A stretch of 64,000 bases of DNA, taken from the NCBI RefSeq assembly GCF_003287975.1, contig NZ_QMKQ01000017.1, forward strand, positions 1 through 64,000, read 5' to 3'. A program made the position numbers and the translations under genes. Below the pieces are notes generated by a model. It did not search any database. It was given only the letters and a program-made list of their open reading frames with translations, and was not told the DNA's origin. The stretch's first letter is position 1, and every line of letters starts with the position of its first letter. This document shows, piece after piece, positions 16,135 to 25,877 of the stretch. The stretch is from Arthrobacter sp. AQ5-05 (GTDB lineage Bacteria; Actinomycetota; Actinomycetes; Actinomycetales; Micrococcaceae).

Positions 16135-19100
16135 ACCAGATGAATGCCTTCGGGGACCAGGACTCGTTGTTCGGGCAGGAGCAGGAGACGCTCTTTGCCG
16201 AAGCGCTGCAGCGTCCCAACGGCCAGGGGGTGGATGCGGTGGCCAGCAAGGAAACACCCAAGGTCACCAGGGCGTCGATGCCGCAGGCCGAGGCCTTCGA
16301 ATTCGAGGGCCTGGAGCCCGGATTCCGCCTGCGCCGGCTCGAGATCCTGAACTGGGGCACCTTCGACGGGGAGGTCCGCCGCTTCATCCTGGACGGGAAG
16401 AACTCGCTGCTCACCGGGGACATCGGCTCGGGCAAGTCGACCGTGGTCGATGCGATCACCACGCTGCTGCTGCCGGCGCACCGGATCGAATTCAACAAGG
16501 CCGCCGGCGCGCAGAAGAAGGAACGGTCCCTCATGTCCTATGTGCGCGGCTTCCACAAGTCCGAACGCGGCGGCGGTGAATCCTCCAAGCCGGTCGCGCT
16601 GCGCAAGCCCGGCTCCTACACCGTGGTGCTGGGCGTGTTCGGCAACGCGGAAATGGACAAGGCCGTCACCCTCGCGCTGACGTTGTGGGCCACGCAGGAG
16701 GCGGGCCAGCCCAACCGCTTCTACTCGCTTGCCGAATCCGACCAATCGATCACCGGGGATTTTGCGAACTTCGGCGGGGACCCGCTCAAGCTCAAGCGGC
16801 GGCTGCGCGGCACCGACGGGGTGAAGGTCTTTGACACCTTCGACAGCTACGAGTCGGAGTTCAAGCGCCAGTTCGGGATCACCGGGTCCCAGGCCATGGA
16901 CCTGTTCCACCGCACGGTGTCGATGAAGCAGGTGGAGAACATCACCAGCTTCGTGCGCACCAACATGCTCGACGACGATGACGTGGCAGAGCGGCTCAAG
17001 AACCTGATCCTGCACTTCGACGATTTGAAGAAGGCGCACGACGCGGTGCGCCGGGCCAAGGACCAGATCGAGATGCTCGTCCCGGTGCGCGAACACTCAC
17101 AGCGGCACCGCGAGTTGGATTCGCAGGAGAGAACCAGCCGCGCGCTGCGCGACGAGCTGACCCCGTGGTTCATGTCCAGGCAGCTGGAGCTCAGCCTGCA
17201 GCACCAGGCGGAGCTTGGGCGCACCGCACAGCGGCTTGCCCGCGAATCGGAGGCCAAGAAGGCGCAGGCGGCCACGGCCCAGGAGCAATTGGCCGTGATC
17301 CGCGAGGACATCCGTACGCAGGGCGGCGGGAGGCTTGCCGCCATCGATTCGGAGATCCTTGCGGCGCGTGCCGCACAGGAACGACAGAAAACCAAGGCCG
17401 CCGGCTACGGTGCTTCGGCCGCGTTGCTGGAGCTTGCCGAGGTGCGCGACCAGGTCGATTTTGATGCCAACGTCGCGGCGCTGCCGGCAACCACCGCACG
17501 GCTGGCGGACGAAACGGCGGCACTGAACCAGGACCACGGCGAGCTGCTGGGCCAGGTGCGCGAGGCCGCCACGGAGGAAGCCTCGCTCAAGGAAGAACAC
17601 GCGTCCTTGCAGGCGCGAGCCAACCTGCTGCCGCGCGAGCAGCTGGAAATCCGCCACCGGCTCTGTACGGCGACCGGCATCGACGAGGCTGTCCTCCCGT
17701 ACGTCGGCGAGCTGCTGCGCGTGCGCCCGGGCGAGCAATTGTGGGAGAGCGCGGCGGAGCTGACGCTGCGCGGATTCGCCCTGTCGCTGCTGGTGCCCCA
17801 GGAACACTATGCCGCGGTGTCGAGCTGGGTGGATGCGAACAACCTGCGCGGGCGGCTGGTCTACCGGAAGGTCGATGCGGAACCCGTGCGCGCCGTGGAG
17901 CAGCGGCCCGGGACGCTGGCGTCGAAAGTGGAGATCAAGGCCGGCACGCATTTCCGCGCCTACCTGGCCGCGGAGTTGAACAAGCGATTCGACCACCAAT
18001 GCTGCGACTCCCTGGAGGATTTCCGCCGCCACCCGCGGGCGGTGACGCCCAACGGGCAGCTGAAGACCGGCGGCGGGCGCCATGAGAAGGACGACAGGCC
18101 CGCGAGCCGGGACCGCCGGAACTTCGTGCTTGGCTGGGACAACCACGAAAAGATGGCGATGGTCCGCCGGCTCATGGAGGAGACCACGGCCAGGCGCCTG
18201 GGATTCGAGCGGCGCGTTGCTGCGCTGCTGCAGAAGCTTGGCGACCTGGGGTTGGCCCAGCGCGCGGTGGGCACCGTGCAGGGCGTGGAGTCTTTCTCCG
18301 AGATCAGCTGGCAGCTCACCGCACGAACGATCGGCGGGCTCGAGGCCGAACACCGGGAGTTGTCCGGCGCCAACGACCAGCTGTCGCTGTTGGCCACCAA
18401 GGAAGCGGGGCTGGTGCTGGGCCTGAAGAAGCTGCAGGACCAGTCGGAGGTGCTGATCGACCGGGGTGGACGGAACAAGCAAGCCCTCGAGGACATCGAA
18501 GTGGCGATTGCCGGATGCCGCGAGTCCCTGGCCGAAACCCCGGCCAGCAGCGACACCGGGGTCCTGGCACAGCTGGCGCGATTGACCACCGAAGCGCTGG
18601 GCGATGCAGAACTGAGCTACCGCAACACCACGACCACCGAGCGAACGGTGCGCGAGCAGCTGACCACCCGCATCGATGGGCTCAACCGGCAGGTGATCAG
18701 GGCCGGGGAAAACACGCTGAACAGGATGTCGGAGTTCAGGGCCAAGTATCCCGGGGAATGCACGGACATCGACAACTCGCTCCAGGCCGCCGGGGAATTC
18801 GTCGCACTGCTCGAGAAGCTCCAGAAGGACGACCTGCCGCGCTTCGCCACCCGTTTCAAGGAGGCGCTGAACCAGAACACCATCAACGAGATCGTTGCGT
18901 TCAACGCCTTCCTCGATGCGCGCAAGACCGACATCAGCGGGCGCATCGCCCAGATCAACGCGTCCCTCGCGCAGATCGACTACAACGCCGGCAGGCACAT
19001 CCAGCTGGAGCACGACCAGTCCACCGATCCGGAAATCAGGGAGTTCATCATGGATTTGCGCTCCTGTTCCGAAGGGACGCTGGGGGAGTCCGAGCAGTAT

Positions 19101-19643
19101 TCGGAGCTGAAGTTCGCGCAGGTCTCGAAGCTGGTGGAGCGCTTCCGCGGCCGCGACGGGCTGACCAGCCTGGACCAACGGTGGACGGCGAAGGTCACCG
19201 ACGTGCGCAATTGGTTCACCTTCAGCGCCTCCGAGCGCTGGAGCGAGACGGGCGAGGAATTCGAGCATTTCACCGATTCGGGCGGCAAATCCGGCGGGCA
19301 GAAGGAGAAGCTTGCCTACACGATCCTCGCCGCGGCGCTGGCCTTCCAGTTCGGGCTCGGCGGGCGCAAGTCAGGCAAGACCGAGGCCAAGCGGAACTTC
19401 AGGTTCGTGGTGATCGACGAGGCCTTCGGCCGGGGCTCGGACGAGTCGGCCCGCTACGGGTTGGAACTTTTTCAGCAGATGAAACTGCAGCTGCTGATCG
19501 TCACCCCGCTGCAGAAAATCCACGTGATCGAGCCGTTCGTGGCGCACGTCGGGTTTGTCGACAACCCCTCCGGGCAGGCATCGCACCTGCGGAACATGAG
19601 CATCGAGGAATACCGGGCCCAGAAGGAACTTCGTGGCAACTAG
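16131..19643 (+). CDS. jetC: Wadjet JetC, SMC-like ATPase
   Basis: A 1170-aa SMC/MukB/SbcC-like motor. Walker A (GDIGSGKSTVVDAI) is near residue 98, the ABC signature GGKSGGQKEKLAY near 1050, and Walker B VVIDEAFGRGSDESARYG near 1090. Between them lies a long coiled-coil arm region broken by a hinge-like segment around 530-680. In characterised Wadjet systems this motor extrudes DNA loops and detects small closed circles, which JetD then cuts. The ATG at 16131 overlaps the jetB stop and follows AAGGAACGGA. It ends 11 bp inside jetD. Confidence 0.93.
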   Translation: MNQMNAFGDQDSLFGQEQETLFAEALQRPNGQGVDAVASKETPKVTRASMPQAEAFEFEGLEPGFRLRRLEILNWGTFDGEVRRFILDGKNSLLTGDIGSGKSTVVDAITTLLLPAHRIEFNKAAGAQKKERSLMSYVRGFHKSERGGGESSKPVALRKPGSYTVVLGVFGNAEMDKAVTLALTLWATQEAGQPNRFYSLAESDQSITGDFANFGGDPLKLKRRLRGTDGVKVFDTFDSYESEFKRQFGITGSQAMDLFHRTVSMKQVENITSFVRTNMLDDDDVAERLKNLILHFDDLKKAHDAVRRAKDQIEMLVPVREHSQRHRELDSQERTSRALRDELTPWFMSRQLELSLQHQAELGRTAQRLARESEAKKAQAATAQEQLAVIREDIRTQGGGRLAAIDSEILAARAAQERQKTKAAGYGASAALLELAEVRDQVDFDANVAALPATTARLADETAALNQDHGELLGQVREAATEEASLKEEHASLQARANLLPREQLEIRHRLCTATGIDEAVLPYVGELLRVRPGEQLWESAAELTLRGFALSLLVPQEHYAAVSSWVDANNLRGRLVYRKVDAEPVRAVEQRPGTLASKVEIKAGTHFRAYLAAELNKRFDHQCCDSLEDFRRHPRAVTPNGQLKTGGGRHEKDDRPASRDRRNFVLGWDNHEKMAMVRRLMEETTARRLGFERRVAALLQKLGDLGLAQRAVGTVQGVESFSEISWQLTARTIGGLEAEHRELSGANDQLSLLATKEAGLVLGLKKLQDQSEVLIDRGGRNKQALEDIEVAIAGCRESLAETPASSDTGVLAQLARLTTEALGDAELSYRNTTTTERTVREQLTTRIDGLNRQVIRAGENTLNRMSEFRAKYPGECTDIDNSLQAAGEFVALLEKLQKDDLPRFATRFKEALNQNTINEIVAFNAFLDARKTDISGRIAQINASLAQIDYNAGRHIQLEHDQSTDPEIREFIMDLRSCSEGTLGESEQYSELKFAQVSKLVERFRGRDGLTSLDQRWTAKVTDVRNWFTFSASERWSETGEEFEHFTDSGGKSGGQKEKLAYTILAAALAFQFGLGGRKSGKTEAKRNFRFVVIDEAFGRGSDESARYGLELFQQMKLQLLIVTPLQKIHVIEPFVAHVGFVDNPSGQASHLRNMSIEEYRAQKELRGN

Positions 19644-20832
19644 GGCTTCGGGCTGGACGGACACGGCGGGGTTGCGGGCCGCGTGCCTGAAGTCCTGGGA
19701 CCGCGGGGACATGCTGCGCGAGCTGCTGGAACCCGCCGGCACCTACCCGCGCCGGCGCCCGCTGAAGGCGCCGACTGCCGGGGAATTGCGCCAGCGCTTT
19801 GCCGAGGTGCGGGGCTGGGCCCGGGAACTGCATGCCGGGGCCGGGCACTACCGCCTGGAGACCCGGAGCATCGGGCACCAGAGCGTCGGGGCGAACGATG
19901 TCCCGCAGGCCGCCCGTTTTGATGCCGTCGAGGACGAGATAGCCTTCTCGGGCAAGGGTAGGGACGCGGCGGCATTCCTGAAACTGGCAGCGCAGCTCGA
20001 AGCAGCAGAACCAGGCCTTCGCCCGTGGGTGCTGGCCAAGCCGTTCCAGCTGCTGGAGCTGGGCCCCGAAGCCCTCGTCGTGGCACGGGTCGCCCGCTGG
20101 CTGGCGGAAAACCCGGAACCGGGCATCTACGTGCGCCAGCTGGCCCTTGGCGGCGTGCACACCAAGTTCGTGGAGAAGCACGTGCGGTCCATCGACGACA
20201 TGGCCGCGGTCCTCACCGGCATGCAGGCCCCGCGCAGCTCCTCGATGAAGTCGTTCAGGGCGCGGCACTGCTTTACGACCGAGCCCGACACCGTGCGCAT
20301 GCGCGCCCTGCCCGGAATCCTGAACGCGCCGGGCGGGGCCGAGGACGTGGAAATACCCGCCGAGGCCTTCGAAAACCTGGCTCTGCCGGTACAGAGGGTG
20401 ATCGTCACGGAGAACAAGACGAACTTCCTGGCGCTGCCGTTGATGCCTGGCACGCTCATCGTCTTCGGGGGCGGTTACGGGTTCAGCGGGCTGGGTGCCG
20501 CCGGGTGGGTGGGCGGCTGCGACGTCGTTTATTGGGGAGACTTGGACACGCACGGCTTTGCCATCTTGAACCAGCTGCGTTCGCACCACCCACATGTGCG
20601 CAGCGTCTTGATGGACAAAGAAACGCTGATGGACCACCGCGGATTCTGGGGCGTCGAGACCAGCCCGTCGAAGGGGACCCTGGTCCACCTGGATGCGGCC
20701 GAGGCCCGGCTCTTCGGCGAACTGGTCTCGGGCATGCACGGGCAGCGGATCCGGTTGGAACAGGAACAGGTCAACTGGGACTATGCGCTGGCGCGCATCG
20801 GAGATGCCTGCGGGTGGGACGCAGTGGATTGA
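19633..20832 (+). CDS. jetD: Wadjet JetD (DUF3322/DUF2220), Toprim nuclease
   Basis: A 399-aa protein with an N-terminal DUF3322 arm and a C-terminal DUF2220 Toprim domain related to Spo11/topoisomerase VI-A. Toprim acidic residues are visible: Glu in VIVTENKTNFLAL near 258 and the DLDTHG motif near 302. This is the endonuclease that cleaves plasmid DNA trapped by JetABC. The start is GTG at 19633, preceded by AGAAGGAA, and overlaps jetC by 11 bp. Together with jetA-C the order and domain set define type I Wadjet. Confidence 0.92.
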   Translation: MATRASGWTDTAGLRAACLKSWDRGDMLRELLEPAGTYPRRRPLKAPTAGELRQRFAEVRGWARELHAGAGHYRLETRSIGHQSVGANDVPQAARFDAVEDEIAFSGKGRDAAAFLKLAAQLEAAEPGLRPWVLAKPFQLLELGPEALVVARVARWLAENPEPGIYVRQLALGGVHTKFVEKHVRSIDDMAAVLTGMQAPRSSSMKSFRARHCFTTEPDTVRMRALPGILNAPGGAEDVEIPAEAFENLALPVQRVIVTENKTNFLALPLMPGTLIVFGGGYGFSGLGAAGWVGGCDVVYWGDLDTHGFAILNQLRSHHPHVRSVLMDKETLMDHRGFWGVETSPSKGTLVHLDAAEARLFGELVSGMHGQRIRLEQEQVNWDYALARIGDACGWDAVD

Positions 20833-20839
20833 CGGAAGG

Positions 20840-21463
20840 TCAGTTGGCCCGCGATGCCTTCTCGACATTGCGGCCGACGACCGCCAAAGTCGGCAAGGCC
20901 GTCGGTTCGATACTCAAGATGCGGAGAATTCTGCGACTTGGCGTGGGCGACGGCAGACGTATCGCGCGTTCGATCATTTTCAGATCCGCCAAGGATACTT
21001 GGGCCTTGTCCGCCAGTTCGGCCTGGGTGAATCGTTGGATAAGGCGTTCGGAGGATGCCACATCCGCCAGATCCTCCGGCTTGCGAAGGTACTCATGTCG
21101 CGTCCCGTGCAGGGACTCGAAGACGTGGGCAGAGTGTCCAGCGAGGGCGTGTTCGACGAGATTGGTGCCGAAGTTCAATGGGCAGGAATGCTTGCCACCC
21201 CACCAGTCGATGAGCAACGCCGCAGGGTTGTCGGAGGCCTGCTGTTCGGCAATGCGCTTGGCCGTGCGCTTGCGGTCCTGGCCCGACAACCCGGTGAGGC
21301 TGCGGTTGTGCAGTGCCCTCGACAGGACCAGCCGCGAATGTTCGGATAGCGGCCGGCGCTCGGCCCGGCGGAGCTGAAGATCATCGATCTGCCAAGTGCG
21401 CCCGACCTTCTGCGCCTTGAGTTTGCCTTGTTGGATCAGGGCGCGCACGGGTCGTTCGGTCAC
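20840..21463 (-). CDS. Helix-turn-helix protein of unknown function, start uncertain
   Basis: The 207-aa reading counted from GTG 21463 begins MTERPVRALIQQGKLKAQKV, the middle of an excisionase/MerR-type helix-turn-helix. The missing first helix (VTNVGEASETLG) is encoded in frame just upstream, yet no in-frame ATG or GTG precedes it. The gene may use an unusual start or be 5'-truncated. A second, XRE-like segment (FTQAELADKAQVSLADLKMI) lies at about 145-165. The middle part is unrecognised. It converges on jetD with 7 bp between stops and lies downstream of SulP on the same strand. Confidence 0.55.
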   Translation of the reverse strand: MTERPVRALIQQGKLKAQKVGRTWQIDDLQLRRAERRPLSEHSRLVLSRALHNRSLTGLSGQDRKRTAKRIAEQQASDNPAALLIDWWGGKHSCPLNFGTNLVEHALAGHSAHVFESLHGTRHEYLRKPEDLADVASSERLIQRFTQAELADKAQVSLADLKMIERAIRLPSPTPSRRILRILSIEPTALPTLAVVGRNVEKASRAN

Positions 21464-21545
21464 ACCGAGCGTCTCGCTCGCTTCGCCAACATTCGTGACA
21501 CATGCATACCGTTGGGCTTGTGTACCCGGATAGGAATCGGGGCAA

Positions 21546-23054
21546 TCAGCCCAAATGACCGGCCATCCGTTGGTGCATGGCCGCGCTGGCTTCGTTCAGC
21601 CCGGTGATCTCGGCCGTCTTGCCGGCGGCAGCGTACTTGGCGGTGATCGCCTCGAGCGCGGCAAGCGTCGAGATGTCCCAAAGGTGGGAGGCATGCATGT
21701 CGATGACGACGTGGCCCGGGTCCAGTGCGTACTCGAACTGAGTGTACAAATCGTTGGACGAGGCAAAGAACAGCTCGCCGTTGACGGTGTAGGTGGCGGT
21801 TTCACCCGTGGCATCCACGGTGCGGGTGACAGTGACGAAGTGCGCGACGCGCCGGGCGAAGAGCACCATCGCCGACAGCACCCCCGCGCCCACCCCGATA
21901 GCAAGGTTGTGGGAGAAGACCGTGGCCAGCACCGTGATGAGCATGACCGCGTTTTCGCTCTTGGGCATCCGGCGCAGCGTGGAGGGACGGATGCTGTGCC
22001 AGTCGAAGGTCGCCCACGACACAAAGACCATCACGGCCACCAGCGCGACCATGGGGATCAGCGCCACCACGTCGCCGAAGGCCACCACCAGCACCAACAG
22101 GAAGGCGCCGGCCAGGAACGTGGAGATCCGCGTCCTGGCACCGGAGGCCTTCACGTTGATCATGGTCTGGCCGATCATCGCGCACCCGCCCATGCCGCCG
22201 AAGAAACCTGTCACCAGGTTCGCCACGCCCTGGCCCCAGGCCTCGCGGGTCTTGTTCGAGCGGGTGTCGGTCACGTCGTCGACCAGCTTGGCCGTCAGCA
22301 GGGATTCGAGCAGCCCCACGAAGGCCACCGCGAGGGCATAGGGGGCGATGACCTGGACGGTTTCGAAGGTCCACGGGATCTGCGGGAAGAACAACCCCGG
22401 CAGGCTGGAGGGCAGCTCGCCCTTGTCTCCCACCGTCGGGACCGTGAGGGAAGCGAAGACCGTGATGAGTGTGAGCACCACGATCGCCACCAGCGGGGCC
22501 GGGACCTTTGTGGTGATCCGCGGCAACCCGAAGACGATCAGCAGGGCCAGTCCCAGCAGCGGATAGACCAGCCAGGGCACGTTCATGAGCTCGGGCAACT
22601 GCGCCACGAACACCAGGATCGCCAGCGCGTTCACGAATCCGACCATGACCTGGCGGGGGATGAACCGCATCAGCTTGGCCACGCCGAGCACCGCCAGCAG
22701 CACCTGGAAGACGCCCGCCAGCAGGATCGCGGCGACCAGGTAATTCACGCCATGGCTTGCTACCAGCGGCGCAATCACCAGTGCCACGGCACCGGTGGCA
22801 GCCGAGATCATCGCCGGCCGTCCGCCGACGACCGCGATGGTCACCGCCATGGTGAAGGCGGAGAACAATCCCACTCGTGGGTCGACCCCGGCGATGATGG
22901 AGAACGCGATCGCCTCGGGAATCAGCGCGAGCGCCACCACCAGCCCTCCGAGGATCTCGACGCCCAGCAACCGCGGGGAGCGCAGCGTGCGCAGCACCGA
23001 CTGTCGTTCGAGCGGTGTCGGCGCGGCTTTTGCGGTGGCGGGCAGGGAAGGCAT
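21546..23054 (-). CDS. SulP-family anion transporter with STAS domain
   Basis: A 502-aa inner-membrane transporter. Residues about 25-390 hold many hydrophobic segments typical of the SulP/SLC26 fold (for example VEILGGLVVALALIPEAIAF and the GGMGGCAMIGQTMINVKASG motif). The C-terminus is a STAS domain with ALDPGHVVIDMHASHLWD. Members carry sulfate, bicarbonate or other anions; the substrate is not evident. ATG 23054 is chosen because a short Ala/Pro-rich leader then runs directly into the first membrane helix. It is divergent from the LuxR regulator gene. Confidence 0.9.
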   Translation of the reverse strand: MPSLPATAKAAPTPLERQSVLRTLRSPRLLGVEILGGLVVALALIPEAIAFSIIAGVDPRVGLFSAFTMAVTIAVVGGRPAMISAATGAVALVIAPLVASHGVNYLVAAILLAGVFQVLLAVLGVAKLMRFIPRQVMVGFVNALAILVFVAQLPELMNVPWLVYPLLGLALLIVFGLPRITTKVPAPLVAIVVLTLITVFASLTVPTVGDKGELPSSLPGLFFPQIPWTFETVQVIAPYALAVAFVGLLESLLTAKLVDDVTDTRSNKTREAWGQGVANLVTGFFGGMGGCAMIGQTMINVKASGARTRISTFLAGAFLLVLVVAFGDVVALIPMVALVAVMVFVSWATFDWHSIRPSTLRRMPKSENAVMLITVLATVFSHNLAIGVGAGVLSAMVLFARRVAHFVTVTRTVDATGETATYTVNGELFFASSNDLYTQFEYALDPGHVVIDMHASHLWDISTLAALEAITAKYAAAGKTAEITGLNEASAAMHQRMAGHLG

Positions 23055-23468
23055 AGCGAATTTCCGTTCAGAAAGGTTGCGGCAAGGTGGCACCGGCCCG
23101 GCGGGTACGGCCGGTTGCAGGAGGCGTGGGGTGTGGCACCTGGTGCGAGGCGGAAGGGGATTCTGCCCAATTCTAGGTGGCCGGGGGCGCCAAGGTAGGT
23201 CCATGTGTCCGACCGGACAGTGTCGTGCGCGCACCGGTTGGGCCCGGCACCTGCTGGGAAGCACGGTGCCGCGGTGGATGGCGGGGGTGCGGCCCCCGCG
23301 GAGGGGGCCTTGGCCATGCTGCCGTAGAGGGTCAAAACGGGGAACCTTCGCTTAGGATGAGGTATCAAATTGCCCGTCGCCCTGTGGCATGGGCGGCATG
23401 CTGGAACATCGAGTGCAGCTGCCGCGTGGGCGCACCAGGGAATGTGACGAGTGCAAGGGGAGGGTGGC
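23055..23468. other. Divergent SulP/LuxR promoter region
   Basis: No gene is supported here. The region must hold the promoters of the minus-strand SulP gene and the plus-strand LuxR gene. A perfect palindrome TGTCCG-AC-CGGACA lies at 23206-23219, about 150 bp before the SulP start, and could be an operator. No promoter hexamers can be assigned with confidence. Confidence 0.4.
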
Positions 23469-25793
23469 ATGGGGATCGCACCCATCCGGAGGGACGTTCA
23501 TCCAACCATGGCCAGGTTCTTGGCCTGGGACGACGGAACCTGCAGGTTGCTGTTCATCCGCTCCGCGGTCGGCACCGGCCGCACATTCTTTGCGCGCTCG
23601 TGGCTCGGCAACCGGGTGGGAGAAGTGCTGGATTGGTCCGGCGGGGGCCTCGACGAAGCCACCGAAACGGACCTGCTGATTCATCGGCTTCGTGCGGATG
23701 CCACGCTGCACCTGGCCGTCATCCTGGCACCGGACGCCTCCCTCTGGGACCTGTCTTCCCGAACCCAGTGCCTGGTGGCAAGGCACCGCGACCTGCTGCT
23801 CGATGCCCGGGAGACTGCTCGGCTGGTTGGACCGGGAGCCCGTGCCGCCGCCGGCGAGGCCCAGGGCATCCACGAGCTCTCCGGCGGGTGGCTTGCGGCG
23901 GCCCAGGCCCTTGCGGCCCACCCGAAGGCAGAGGCCCGCGCACTGCAGATCATTCGCAGCGGCCTGGCGCCCTGGCTGGCCCACCGCGACCCCGAGGGGG
24001 CGTTATCCGAGGCCGGATTCCTGCCCGCATTCGACAGGCGCACCGTCGAGGCCTTCTACGGGGAATTTTCCCCGGTGGTGCACACCCTGGAGGAACTCGT
24101 CGAGGCGGGCCTGGTGCAGGGGGACGGCCGCGGCGGCTGGATGATGCCGGCGATGGTGCGGCAGGTGCTGGTGGAGCGGGTCGGGCTGCGCGGACACGAA
24201 CCGACCACCGTCCTTGAACAAGCCGCCGTCAACGCGATGGCCGCGACCCGCGGGGTGGGCGCGGCGGTGGAATCGGCCGTGGCAAGCCGCAGCTGGAGCG
24301 CACTGCTGAACCTGCTGCTGGAGCATTGGGTGGACATCTTCCTCGGAAACCCGCAGCACTTGGGCGCCGTTGCCGCCAAGGTCCCGCACTTCATCGCCGC
24401 GCAGACCGGCTACATGCACATGGGCCTGCGGTTCCTGGGCCAGGCCGACCGTGACGGGATGGCCCTTCAGCTGCCGGGTTTCGAGCCCGACTACGCCACC
24501 AACCAAACGGCCCAGCGCTTGCATCGCGACACCCAGCGGCTCTACGCCAAACCCAACACCCATGCCCTGACCGTGGGCCTGCTGGAGACGGCCCACCTGC
24601 GGCTGGAGGGGCTTTACCCGGAAGCGGCCCACGCTGCCAAGCGCCTGATCGAGGCGCTGCACCGGGCCCTGGACACCCGGAAGCTCAACTCGGCACTGGT
24701 CTCTTGGATCGAATTGCAGGCCGGCATCTCCCTGCAGCTGGCCGGCCTTGACGTCCGGGCACGCCAGGCCTACGAACGCGGCTTCCACTGGGCACGGGTC
24801 TCGGGCAAGGCGTTCCTGCTGGCGGACGTGGCCGGCAAGCTGGCGCTGGTCAATATCCTGGAAGGCGACGGTGCCGCCACGGAGCGCTGGCTGGCCGAGC
24901 ACGACGCCGCCATCGGGGACGTCGGCTGGGGCCGGGCAATGGTCGAACGAACGGCCGCGCTGGCCCGCGCCTACCTGGCGCTGGCCCGACTCGACTATGC
25001 GGGCTTCGAGGAATTGATGGGCTCCCTGCCTCCGAAGCCGGACAACGATGAATTCTGGGCAGCGCATGCCCAGTTGCTGGCGCTGCGGAAAATCAATGCA
25101 GGGACCTCGGATGCGGCGCGGGCGATGGTCTCCTCGCTGCGCGAGGAACGCCGCTATGCCTCGGCCTCGCCGCTGGCGAAGAGATTGTTCAGCGATACGC
25201 TCATGCTGGCCGAAATCCTGGATCGTGGCGGCATGCGCTCCGGAACCGGAATCGGGACCGAACAGCGGGATCCGCTGTTGCTGGCACTCGGACACCTGCT
25301 CAACGGGAATCCCGACGCGGCGCTGGCTGCCCTGCAGGACGTCCCGCTCACCGGAGGACTGCGCCGGCGGGGAAACCTTGCGCTGTACCTGGATCTTGCC
25401 GCCCGGAACCCGGAGGGCCCGACCCCGCAGGCTTTGCAACGTGTGCGGGGGCTGCACCGGGACGCGGGGGCGCTTTACGAAATTTCGATCCTGGGCCTGA
25501 TTCCCGGGTGGTCCGAGGTGGGCCGGGCCCTGCAGCTTGGGCCCGAGGAATTCCAGCGACTGGGTTACGCGCTGGATCTTGCTCCCGCACCGTTGCCCAG
25601 GCGCCCGGTGCTCACCGCGCGCGAGCAGGAGGTGCTGCGGCAATTGCGCGAGGGGATGACCCGGCGCCAGATTGCCGTGGCGGACTACCGGTCGGAAAAC
25701 ACCGTCAAGACCCAGATGCGCAGCCTCTACCGGAAGCTGCAGGCCTCGGACGTGGAGCATGCGCTGGAGCATGCACGGGACTGGGGGCTCTGA
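23469..25793 (+). CDS. MalT-like LuxR-family transcriptional regulator
   Basis: A 774-aa large regulator ending in a LuxR/NarL helix-turn-helix (LTAREQEVLRQLREGMTRRQ, then IAVADYRSENTVKTQMRSLY). The middle is long and alpha-helical, TPR-like, as in MalT. Near residues 32-36 the sequence GTGRT stands where LAL-type regulators have a P-loop GxGKT, with Arg in place of the key Lys, so ATP binding may be lost. ATG 23469 is chosen over GTG 23451 because GGGGAGG lies seven bases before it. Downstream is an aromatic-acid symporter gene, a candidate target. Confidence 0.8.
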   Translation: MGIAPIRRDVHPTMARFLAWDDGTCRLLFIRSAVGTGRTFFARSWLGNRVGEVLDWSGGGLDEATETDLLIHRLRADATLHLAVILAPDASLWDLSSRTQCLVARHRDLLLDARETARLVGPGARAAAGEAQGIHELSGGWLAAAQALAAHPKAEARALQIIRSGLAPWLAHRDPEGALSEAGFLPAFDRRTVEAFYGEFSPVVHTLEELVEAGLVQGDGRGGWMMPAMVRQVLVERVGLRGHEPTTVLEQAAVNAMAATRGVGAAVESAVASRSWSALLNLLLEHWVDIFLGNPQHLGAVAAKVPHFIAAQTGYMHMGLRFLGQADRDGMALQLPGFEPDYATNQTAQRLHRDTQRLYAKPNTHALTVGLLETAHLRLEGLYPEAAHAAKRLIEALHRALDTRKLNSALVSWIELQAGISLQLAGLDVRARQAYERGFHWARVSGKAFLLADVAGKLALVNILEGDGAATERWLAEHDAAIGDVGWGRAMVERTAALARAYLALARLDYAGFEELMGSLPPKPDNDEFWAAHAQLLALRKINAGTSDAARAMVSSLREERRYASASPLAKRLFSDTLMLAEILDRGGMRSGTGIGTEQRDPLLLALGHLLNGNPDAALAALQDVPLTGGLRRRGNLALYLDLAARNPEGPTPQALQRVRGLHRDAGALYEISILGLIPGWSEVGRALQLGPEEFQRLGYALDLAPAPLPRRPVLTAREQEVLRQLREGMTRRQIAVADYRSENTVKTQMRSLYRKLQASDVEHALEHARDWGL

Positions 25794-25877
25794 GTCATCC
25801 CATGCAGGTGCTTACGCGTTTACCGGTCTTCCGCCGCACCGCCTCCGGACCGCTCCGTCCGTGTCCAGTTCCATGGG

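Noticed and set aside
14060-20832. MukBEF/MksBEF chromosome condensin
   Set aside because: The JetA/DUF3375 and JetB/DUF4194 types and the Toprim-bearing fourth gene are specific to Wadjet (also called EptABCD or MksBEFG); no chromosome-segregation role is implied.
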